From the NCBI RefSeq assembly GCF_001553855.1, contig NZ_LQWV01000037.1, positions 94,252 through 158,251 on the forward strand: DNA of 64,000 nucleotides, given 5' to 3'. The position numbers were made by a program, and so were the translations under genes. The notes under the pieces were generated by a model. It ran no database searches. It saw nothing but the letters and a program-made list of their open reading frames with translations, and had not been told where the DNA came from. Shown here piece by piece: positions 56,610 to 64,000 of the stretch; within the stretch, counting starts at the first letter, position 1, and each line of letters opens with the position of its first letter. This DNA is from Streptococcus gordonii (GTDB lineage: Bacteria > Bacillota > Bacilli > Lactobacillales > Streptococcaceae).

Positions 56610-56656
56610 TTAATTGTAAAAGCATATCATCTAGATATGTTTTTTTGCAATTATAA
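56610..56656 (+). terminator. Terminator after the TPR gene
   Basis: CATATC (56623-56628) / GATATG (56634-56639), T7 run, with an outer AATTGTAAAA / TTTTGCAATT pairing. Confidence 0.75.
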
Positions 56657-56718
56657 AATTTTGTGTTATACTAATTTTGCTTTATAAGAGAAGATGAAAG
56701 AAGAGTAGAGGATTAAAA

Positions 56719-57438
56719 ATGTTTGAACCGGTTAAATTATTTCAATATAATACTTTGGGCGCCTTGATGTCTGGTCTTTATGGTGGGACAATGACGATTG
56801 GGGAGTTGCTTCAATATGGTGATTTAGGTATAGGTACTTTGGATTCTATTGACGGGGAGTTGATAGTTCTAGATGGCAAGGCTTATCAAGCCAAAGGATC
56901 TGGAGAAGTACCAGAAGTAGTTGAGGTGGATCCGTCAGAGACGGTTCCCTATGCAGCGGTAGTCCCTCACAAGGCAGAGGTGATTTTCCGCCAGCGTTTT
57001 GAAATGAATGATAAGGAACTGGAGGAAAGAATTGAGTCCTATTATGATGGGGAAAATCTTTTTCGTTCCATCAAGATTCATGGCAACTTTTCTCATATGC
57101 GCGTTCGCATGATTCCTAAGTCAACGTCAGACCGAAAGTTTGCAGAAGTTGCTGTTAACCAACCTGAATACAGTAAGGAAAATGTAACTGGGACAATCGT
57201 TGGTATCTGGACACCAGAGATTTTTCATGGTGTTAGCTTAGCAGGATATCATCTTCATTTTGTATCAGACGATTTGAGCTTCGGTGGACATGTCATGGAC
57301 TTTGTCATCAAAGAGGGTATTGTTGAACTTGGAGCAATTGACCAGTTAGATCAACGTTTCCCTGTTCAGGATCGTGACTATCTATTTGCCAAATTCAATA
57401 TGGATGAAATGAAAGAAGATATTGATCGAGTAGAATAA
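56719..57438 (+). CDS. budA: Alpha-acetolactate decarboxylase
   Basis: 239 aa. Converts acetolactate to acetoin, diverting pyruvate and limiting acid. GTLDSIDGELIVLDGKAYQ, HGNFSHMRVR and GYHLHFVSDDLSFGGHVMDF carry the zinc His and catalytic residues. Extended -10 TGTTATACT at 56664-56672. No acetolactate synthase gene is adjacent. Confidence 0.95.
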   Translation: MFEPVKLFQYNTLGALMSGLYGGTMTIGELLQYGDLGIGTLDSIDGELIVLDGKAYQAKGSGEVPEVVEVDPSETVPYAAVVPHKAEVIFRQRFEMNDKELEERIESYYDGENLFRSIKIHGNFSHMRVRMIPKSTSDRKFAEVAVNQPEYSKENVTGTIVGIWTPEIFHGVSLAGYHLHFVSDDLSFGGHVMDFVIKEGIVELGAIDQLDQRFPVQDRDYLFAKFNMDEMKEDIDRVE

Positions 57439-57449
57439 TAAGATAAATT

Positions 57450-57499
57450 CCTTGGCCAGCAACCTAAATTTAGGTTAGTTTGGTCAGGGTTTTTATTTT
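57450..57499 (+). terminator. Terminator after the decarboxylase gene
   Basis: CCTTGGCCA (57450-57458) / TGGTCAGGG (57481-57489), inner AACCTAAATTTAGGTT palindrome, then T run. Confidence 0.8.
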
Positions 57500-57767
57500 G
57501 TAAGATAAAGGAAAGTATAGGGATTCAATTTATGTAAATTTTAGACCACGTGAGCAAGATTTACCTGTTTATTTCTAATGCTTATACCGTCAAGTATAGG
57601 CTAGATAATTTCTTTTTATAATGATGTGTGATCTATAATGATTGCTGATCCCTTTCAAAGTTCTTTAAAAGCATCGAAAATCTAATTTTTTAGTATATTT
57701 TATATAGCCAAGCAGAAAAAAATAATGTATAATAGGCTGGAATATAATGAATAAATAGGAGATCATT
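57500..57767. other. AT-rich upstream region of the adhesin gene
   Basis: About 270 bp without a gene. Several TATAAT-like boxes; the best placed is TATAAT at 57728-57733 with no good -35. AATAGGAG ribosome site precedes ATG 57768. Confidence 0.45.
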
Positions 57768-60700
57768 ATGGGAAAAGATTTGTTTAATCCACACCTGCGT
57801 AAGTTTTCTATTCGAAAACTAAACGTCGGTGTTTGTTCTGTGCTCTTGTCAACCCTTATACTATTAGGGGCAGCAACGCAGGTTAGCGCTGATGAAACAA
57901 GCGCTTCTGGTATTCAAAACGAGGTTGCTCGAGCTGACCTTGCTGAATCACCAGCAACTGCTACAGCACCAGTAGCTTCAGAAGCTTCACAAAATGCAGA
58001 AACTACTGTAGCAGCCACAGCTACTGAGGCACCTCAGACAGCTGAGCATACTGCACCTACAAACTCAGCTTCAGAGTCTACTGAGAAACCGAAGGATGAG
58101 CAACCAGTAGCTTCTGAAACACCTCAACCTTCAGTTGAGAAGCCGGTCCTTCCTACAGAAGTTAAGCCTGCAGAGAATACTAATCCAGCTTCAACTGAGG
58201 CTAGTTCAGACGCTGTAAGCACTTCAAGAACTACAGAACAACCAGTAGCGACTAGGGAAGCTACACAACCTACACGTTCTCGCCGAGCACGACGAGACGC
58301 TACGCCTACTGGTTTACGAGATGGTGACCCAAATAATACTATTGAGAAACCAACTTTAGCGGATTCTGAGAAGAAGAGACCAGCAGACTTAGTGAAACAG
58401 ATCAACTGGCTAGATTTTGGTGATTCTCAGGCATTTAGAGATCTTGATACTGACGGCTCTCTAAAAGTAGGAAGTGTTTATGAGAAGGAAATCTCTCCAG
58501 GCTATGTAGTTAAATTAACAGTTACAGAATTAAAACCTTTCCACTCAACTGAGATTTATCGTGATCGTGTAGCAGGCACTCAGTATGCTAATACCTATGA
58601 TCCTGATGCCAAAAACACTTGGTTTAGATATGTCCCTGCAGATTATAACCGTCAAGTTAGTGAAGGTGATTCTGCGCGACCAAAAATCATTGGGGCGCCG
58701 ATGAACAAATGGACTGCCTTGCGCGAGCAAGGAATTGATACCAACGGTAGGAAAACTCAGCTTCAGGTACCTAAAAATGGTGCTAGCTACGGTGTGAAGT
58801 TTAAGGTTGAAGCTACTTACCTTAACAAGCCAGTCAAAGCAACAGTCGTTATGGCGGATGGTGAAGAAGCTAACCCAGGTGAATATGCTATCTTTACTAC
58901 TAATGGGCAAGGATGGGAGCATCTAGCAGAATGGAAACGTGTTGCGCCAAATGGTAATGTGATTACAGATACCTATGCACCTATGAATCCGAATCGGCTT
59001 GGCCAGTATATTGGTGACAACGCAACTACTCCAACAATTGACTGGACTAAATTCACAAACCCAGATCAAAAAACGGGTGGTTTAGGTTCACAAGTCTTTG
59101 GTCCTAACACGTCTAAGGATCACACTGTGCCAATCGTAATGACTCGTGAGGCATCTGAAGTAGGCATTTATATCGCCTCATCTGGTCAACAGGGAGCCAT
59201 GATTGGGTTTATGGTTGTCGATACTGGTGACGCGCCTGAAAGCTATGGCAATGCTGTTCATGCTATTTCTGGTTACAATGCGGCTACAGGTGCACAAAAT
59301 CCGCAACCTTACCTTGGCCGAAAGCCTGCGGATATTGATACTACGTCAGGTAATGATTGGACCCATGATGATAGCACTGATCATGCTGATGAAGGGATTG
59401 ATCAGCTTTTACCAGCAGACTTAGTTGGCAAGACTCATGACTTGTTCCAAGCAGATCGTCTTCGTGATGGGGATTATTCGCTTCGTTTCCATGCTTCAGC
59501 TAATGGAAATGAAAAAGCCTATGTTCGAGCTTGGATTGATTTCAACAATAACGGAAAATTTGACGAGAACGAAGCCAGTGAGTTTACTGAAGTCACTTCT
59601 GAAGGAGACTACACAGTTACTTTCAGAAATCATGCTCCAATGAATGACGACTCAGTCAAGAAGTTAGGGATGCGTGTTCGTATTGCCTTGAATCAAGGTG
59701 ATATCGAGAAGCCTACCGGTACAGCCTTCAGTGGTGAAGTTGAAGACTTACAAGTCAACCTTACATACCCACCAAAGGGTGAGAAGAAGGAAACCAAGGG
59801 CTTACGCGATCAACAACAACAAACAAGCCTACACTTCACATCTCGTGGTTATTCTAAAGAAGATGAGAATGCTAGAACAACAATTGATACTAATAAGGCA
59901 CCTGTTGTTTTAGATAATAATGGACGTGAATTAACGGCAGATGCAGAAGGTTGGTATACAACTGCAGAAGGCCGTTACAAAGTGACGCCAAATGGTGATA
60001 ATGTCGATGTTGTTTTTGTTCCAAATGCTGGATACGTAGGGACTACATCAGGTATTAACATCCGTCGCTTTGATAGCAACGGTGCAAGCACTGAATGGTC
60101 AGCGAAAAACAATTCAGAACCAGTCATCAACCAACCTCTAAATTCTATGGATGCTCGTTATGTTCCTACAGTATTTGATTACACTGAGCATCGTTCGACT
60201 GATGCTCAAGGTTTAGCGCAAGTAAAAGACATCTCATTTACAGATGGTAATCCAGCCAACACACCGGTTCAACCATCTGCAAGTAATCCTGCTACTTTCT
60301 TAGATGGAAATGGAGATCCTATCTCAGGAACTAGTATTCCTGCAACATCAGGTGGTAAAGAGGTTGGTACCTTCAACTTAGATCCAACTACAGGTCGAGT
60401 AACCTTTACCCCAAATAAATCATTTGTAGGAACTGTTGATCCGATTAAATTAAAAGTAAATGATGCAAGTGGTAATGATCACTTTGCAACTTATCAACCA
60501 ACTGTTACCCGAGTTGTTCCAACATCTCAAAACGCAAGTTCTGAAGGTATTCAAGGGGCAGAACAATCTGGGAACTTGATTTTCACTCCAGGTGATAACC
60601 GTGTTCCGATTGATGAATCAATTGCGCCAACCTTTGACAACGGTCAATCGACAAAAGAGGTTCCTGGTGTTGGAACTTATAAGGTGGATAGTACAGGACG

Positions 60701-63700
60701 TGTTACATTCCAACCAGTTCCTGGCTACTCTGGACGTCCAACTGCAGAAACCGTTAAGCGTGTAGATAAGAACGGAACAGAAGTAACAGCTACTTACCAA
60801 GCAGATGTTAAGGCTGCAACTCCAACAGGTCAAGGAGCAGAAACTACTGGACTTCAAGGTCAAAAACAAGACAGCCACCTCACCTTTACTCCTGGTCAAG
60901 CAACTATCAATGGTCAAAATGAGACTGTGCCATTTGCACCAGAAGGTCCACAATTTGTGGTTAATGGACAAGTTCAACAAGGTAACAGCTTACCAGTACA
61001 TGATGCTAGCGGTAAACTTCAAGGAACCTATACTGTTCAACCGAATGGGGATATTAGCTTCCAACCAGCACCTGATTTCTATGGTACACCAACTCCTGCA
61101 ACTCTTCGTGTGACAGATAAGAATGGTTCTACTGCTGAAGCTGTTTATCAACCTACAGTGACTAAAGTCACTCCAACAAGTACAAATGATACCTCAACTG
61201 GTCTGCAAGGACAGCCACAAAGCGGTAAGCCAACCTTTACAGCAGGTGATCCAGCAGTTCCACTAGATGATACGAAACCATTGACATTCGAAGATGGTCA
61301 GTCAACGAAGACTGTTTCGGGTGTAGGTGTGTACGCTATTAACTCTGATGGATCTATTACCTTTACGCCAGAAAAACAATATGTTGGTACACCAGATCCA
61401 GTCACACTGAAACGAGTGGATAAGAATGGTACAGAAGTCACTGCGACTTATACCCCAACAGTAACCAAGGTAACACCAACTTCAACGGATGCCACTTCAA
61501 ATGGTATCCAAGGTCAACCGCAAAAAGGAACCCCAACCTTCACAGAAGGTAATCCATTGGTTCCAATTGATGATACGAAACCAATGACTTTCGAAGATGG
61601 ACAGTCAACGAAAACAGTTCCAGGTGTAGGTGAATACAACATCAATCCAGATGGCTCTATTACCTTTACACCGGATAAGAAGTACGTTGGTACTCCTAAT
61701 CCAGTCACAGTGAAACGTGTAGATAAGAACGGTACAGAAGTTACTGCAACTTATACACCAACAGTGACTAAGGTAACCCCAACTTCAACGGATGCCACTT
61801 CAAATGGTATCCAAGGTCAACCGCAAAAAGGAACCCCAACCTTCACAGAAGGTAACCCATTGGTTCCGATTGATGATACGAAACCAATGACTTTCGAAGA
61901 CGGTCAGTCAACGAAAACAGTTCCAGGTGTAGGTGAATACAGCATCAATCCAGATGGCTCTATTACCTTTACGCCAGACAAACAATATGTTGGTACACCA
62001 GATCCAGTCACAGTGAAACGAGTGGATAAGAATGGTACAGAAGTTACCGCAACTTATACACCAACAGTGACTAAAGTGACTCCTACAGGAACTGACGCAA
62101 CCAGCACAGGTCCGCAGGGTGTTCCACAAACAGGTACCCCAACCTTCCAAGGAGGTGACCCACTGGTTCCAATCGATGAAACAGTTGAGCCAACCTTCGC
62201 AGATGGAAGCAAAGAGAAGTCTATTTCAGGACAAGGAACTTACACAATTGCACCAGACGGAACTGTAACCTTTACTCCAGACAAGCAGTTTGTCGGAAAT
62301 CCTGATCCAGTCACCGTGAAACGCGTGGATAAGAACGGCACTCCAGTCACTGCAACCTACAGTCCAGAGTTTACTAAGGTAACACCAACTGGTACTGGTG
62401 ATAAGACAGAAGGACTTCAAGGTCAGGTCCAAGAAGGTAAAGTGACCTTCACTCCAGGCCATGACTCTGTTCCATTCCCAGCGGATTCGACTCCACTATT
62501 TGACAATGGGACAGCTGTGAAGGAAGTTCCAAATGTTGGTAAGTTCGAAGTGAACGCAGATGGTAAGGTGACCTTCACTCCTGATAAACAGTTCAAGGGT
62601 GAAACACCAGAACTTGAATTGACTCGTGTGGATGCCAATGGAACTCCTGTTACTGTCAAGTACCAAGCAGTGGTGAAAGAAGTAACACCAACTTCAACGG
62701 ATGCCACTTCAAATGGTATCCAAGGTCAACCGCAAAAGGGTACCCCAACCTTCACAGAAGGTAATCCATTGGTTCCGATTGATGATACGAAACCAATGAC
62801 TTTCGAAGATGGACAGTCAACGAAAACAGTTCCAGGTGTAGGTGAATACAGCATCAATCCAGATGGATCTATTACCTTTACGCCGGATAAGAAGTACGTT
62901 GGTACTCCTAATCCAGTCACAGTGAAACGTGTAGATAAGAACGGTACAGAAGTTACTGCAACTTATACACCAACAGTGACTAAAGTGACTCCTACAGGAA
63001 CTGACGCAACCAGCACAGGTCCGCAGGGTGTTCCACAAACAGGTACCCCAACCTTCCAAGGAGGTGACCCACTGGTTCCAATCGATGAAACAGTTGAGCC
63101 AACCTTCGCAGATGGAAGCAAAGAGAAGAACATTCCAGGTCAAGGAACTTATATGATTGCGCCAGATGGAACTGTAACCTTCACGCCAGACAAGCAGTTC
63201 GTTGGTAAACCAGATCCAGTCACCGTGAAACGCGTGGATAAGAACGGCACTCCTGTCACTGCAACTTACAGTCCAGAGTTTACTAAGGTAACACCAACTG
63301 GTACGGGTGATAAGACAGAGGGGCTTCAAGGTCAGGTCCAAGAAGGTAAAGTGACCTTCACTCCAGGCCATGACTCTGTTCCATTCCCAGCGAATTCGAC
63401 TCCACTATTTGACAATGGGACAACTGTGAAAGAAGTGCCAAATGTTGGTAAGTTCGAAGTGGACGCAGATGGTAAGGTGACCTTCACTCCTGATAAACAG
63501 TTCAAGGGTGAAACACCAGAACTTGAATTGACTCGTGTGGATGCCAACGGCACTCCTGTTACTGTCAAGTACCAAGCAGTAGTGAAAGAAGTAGTTCCAA
63601 CCAGCACTAACGCAACTAGCACAGGTCCTCAAGGACTTCCTCAAACTGGTACCCCAACCTTCCAAGGTGGCGATCCACTGGTTCCAATTGATGAAACGGT

Positions 63701-64000
63701 CGAGCCAACCTTCGACGATGGCAGCAAAGAGAAGTCTATTCCAGGTCAAGGAACTTACACAATTGCGCCAGACGGAACAGTAACCTTCACTCCAGACAAG
63801 CAGTTTGTAGGCAAACCAGACCCAGTAACGGTTAAACGCGTGGATAAGAACGGTACAGAAGTTACTGCGACTTATAGTCCAGAGTTTACTAAGGTAACTC
63901 CTACAGGAACTGGTGCAACTAGCACAGGTCCTCAAGGCCTTCCTCAAACTGGTACTCCAACCTTCCAAGGTGGCGATACACTGGTTCCAATTGATGAAAC
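57768..64000 (+). CDS. Giant CshA-like fibrillar surface adhesin (3' end beyond the window)
   Basis: At least 2077 aa. FSIRKLNVGVCSV signal (YSIRK type, septal secretion) at residues 13-25, a low-complexity Ala/Thr/Glu region to about 170 ending in RSRRARRDA, a non-repetitive adhesive region (about 210-660) with a WIDFNNNGKFDENE motif and a GEVED-type module end (FSGEVEDLQVNL), then irregular repeats and, from 61167, CshA-type repeats of 101 residues. CshA of S. gordonii binds fibronectin and forms surface fibrils. The sortase anchor must lie outside the window. Confidence 0.92.
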   Translation, partial: MGKDLFNPHLRKFSIRKLNVGVCSVLLSTLILLGAATQVSADETSASGIQNEVARADLAESPATATAPVASEASQNAETTVAATATEAPQTAEHTAPTNSASESTEKPKDEQPVASETPQPSVEKPVLPTEVKPAENTNPASTEASSDAVSTSRTTEQPVATREATQPTRSRRARRDATPTGLRDGDPNNTIEKPTLADSEKKRPADLVKQINWLDFGDSQAFRDLDTDGSLKVGSVYEKEISPGYVVKLTVTELKPFHSTEIYRDRVAGTQYANTYDPDAKNTWFRYVPADYNRQVSEGDSARPKIIGAPMNKWTALREQGIDTNGRKTQLQVPKNGASYGVKFKVEATYLNKPVKATVVMADGEEANPGEYAIFTTNGQGWEHLAEWKRVAPNGNVITDTYAPMNPNRLGQYIGDNATTPTIDWTKFTNPDQKTGGLGSQVFGPNTSKDHTVPIVMTREASEVGIYIASSGQQGAMIGFMVVDTGDAPESYGNAVHAISGYNAATGAQNPQPYLGRKPADIDTTSGNDWTHDDSTDHADEGIDQLLPADLVGKTHDLFQADRLRDGDYSLRFHASANGNEKAYVRAWIDFNNNGKFDENEASEFTEVTSEGDYTVTFRNHAPMNDDSVKKLGMRVRIALNQGDIEKPTGTAFSGEVEDLQVNLTYPPKGEKKETKGLRDQQQQTSLHFTSRGYSKEDENARTTIDTNKAPVVLDNNGRELTADAEGWYTTAEGRYKVTPNGDNVDVVFVPNAGYVGTTSGINIRRFDSNGASTEWSAKNNSEPVINQPLNSMDARYVPTVFDYTEHRSTDAQGLAQVKDISFTDGNPANTPVQPSASNPATFLDGNGDPISGTSIPATSGGKEVGTFNLDPTTGRVTFTPNKSFVGTVDPIKLKVNDASGNDHFATYQPTVTRVVPTSQNASSEGIQGAEQSGNLIFTPGDNRVPIDESIAPTFDNGQSTKEVPGVGTYKVDSTGRVTFQPVPGYSGRPTAETVKRVDKNGTEVTATYQADVKAATPTGQGAETTGLQGQKQDSHLTFTPGQATINGQNETVPFAPEGPQFVVNGQVQQGNSLPVHDASGKLQGTYTVQPNGDISFQPAPDFYGTPTPATLRVTDKNGSTAEAVYQPTVTKVTPTSTNDTSTGLQGQPQSGKPTFTAGDPAVPLDDTKPLTFEDGQSTKTVSGVGVYAINSDGSITFTPEKQYVGTPDPVTLKRVDKNGTEVTATYTPTVTKVTPTSTDATSNGIQGQPQKGTPTFTEGNPLVPIDDTKPMTFEDGQSTKTVPGVGEYNINPDGSITFTPDKKYVGTPNPVTVKRVDKNGTEVTATYTPTVTKVTPTSTDATSNGIQGQPQKGTPTFTEGNPLVPIDDTKPMTFEDGQSTKTVPGVGEYSINPDGSITFTPDKQYVGTPDPVTVKRVDKNGTEVTATYTPTVTKVTPTGTDATSTGPQGVPQTGTPTFQGGDPLVPIDETVEPTFADGSKEKSISGQGTYTIAPDGTVTFTPDKQFVGNPDPVTVKRVDKNGTPVTATYSPEFTKVTPTGTGDKTEGLQGQVQEGKVTFTPGHDSVPFPADSTPLFDNGTAVKEVPNVGKFEVNADGKVTFTPDKQFKGETPELELTRVDANGTPVTVKYQAVVKEVTPTSTDATSNGIQGQPQKGTPTFTEGNPLVPIDDTKPMTFEDGQSTKTVPGVGEYSINPDGSITFTPDKKYVGTPNPVTVKRVDKNGTEVTATYTPTVTKVTPTGTDATSTGPQGVPQTGTPTFQGGDPLVPIDETVEPTFADGSKEKNIPGQGTYMIAPDGTVTFTPDKQFVGKPDPVTVKRVDKNGTPVTATYSPEFTKVTPTGTGDKTEGLQGQVQEGKVTFTPGHDSVPFPANSTPLFDNGTTVKEVPNVGKFEVDADGKVTFTPDKQFKGETPELELTRVDANGTPVTVKYQAVVKEVVPTSTNATSTGPQGLPQTGTPTFQGGDPLVPIDETVEPTFDDGSKEKSIPGQGTYTIAPDGTVTFTPDKQFVGKPDPVTVKRVDKNGTEVTATYSPEFTKVTPTGTGATSTGPQGLPQTGTPTFQGGDTLVPIDE
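61167..64000 (+). repeat. Tandem 303-bp CshA-type repeats with a 909-bp higher-order unit
   Basis: Module starts at 61167, 61470, 61773, 62076, 62379, 62682, 62985, 63288, 63591 and 63894 are spaced exactly 303 bp apart, all in frame. Three sequence classes can be told apart by their openings: A (TPTSTDATSNGIQG), B (ATSTGPQG ... GGDPLVPIDE) and C (TGDKTEGLQG ... FPGHD-type). Order seen: A A A B C A B C B B. The block A-B-C is therefore repeated (61773-62681 and 62682-63590). Earlier, less regular units start at about 60516 and 60816. Confidence 0.93.

Noticed and set aside
61514..63968. Long minus-strand open frames inside the adhesin repeat region
   Set aside because: They recur with the 303-bp repeat and are mirror products of its biased codons; no ribosome sites, low-complexity Cys/Trp-rich translations.

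Overview
The window looks like a chromosome segment of a mitis-group Streptococcus. Gene content and protein sequences resemble the pneumococcus/mitis/oralis/sanguinis cluster: murB-potABCD, rplU-prp-rpmA, short-form thiI, lepA, pepV, TTG starts, extended -10 promoters and an FSIRK-type signal peptide. A secreted protein made only of choline-binding repeats points to a species with choline in its teichoic acids. A pyruvate phosphate dikinase / class III FBPase cluster is something I recall from S. sanguinis. I cannot fix the species from this alone.

Layout. 1-3.8 kb: partial polysaccharide deacetylase (minus), hom-thrB, and a membrane-protein gene interrupted by one TAG codon. 3.9-8.8 kb: murB, a 212-bp leader with strong pairing potential and a 48-codon ORF, then potABCD (spermidine/putrescine ABC importer). 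8.8-15.8 kb: a gluconeogenic module. ppdK is divergent from a CcpN-like repressor gene, followed by the PPDK regulatory kinase/phosphorylase and fbp. Their shared promoter region holds a match to the CcpN box. 15.9-31 kb: mostly core genes (cysteine desulfurase-thiI, L21/Prp/L27, lepA, uvrC) with small lipoproteins, a C39-like gene flanked by a 43-bp duplication, and a multi-hairpin intergenic repeat. uvrC appears to be leaderless.

31-36.2 kb is the main accessory island, a polymorphic-toxin locus. A 686-aa toxin with a GHH/HNH-type nuclease tip is followed by a small probable immunity gene. Next comes a promoter-bearing, 5'-truncated cassette that repeats 506 bp of the toxin's linker but carries a different tip (Ntox15, HxxD), with its GAD-like/DUF1851 (Tdi1-type) immunity gene. 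Two more solo immunity-type genes follow (SUKH/SMI1-KNR4 and a small helical protein). The arrangement is what C-terminal tip exchange by recombination would produce.

36-46.7 kb: lipoprotein, phosphoesterase, an unrecognised membrane protein, nitroreductase, pepV, UDG-like protein, YbaK/ProX deacylase, TfoX_N protein, and MarR regulator plus oxidoreductase with a shared operator-like motif. Then a rhodanese, an LdcB-type carboxypeptidase and a cupin. 46.7-52.1 kb: choline-binding protein, an 800-bp AT-rich gap, then two tandem paralogous secreted proteins that are extremely Tyr/Asn-rich and end in a CAP-like domain. 52.2-57.4 kb: L31B, NrnA, flavodoxin, AI-2E-family permease, TPR protein, acetolactate decarboxylase. 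57.8 kb to the end: a giant CshA-like fibrillar adhesin (at least 2077 aa, running off the window) with an exact 303-bp repeat period and a 909-bp higher-order duplication.
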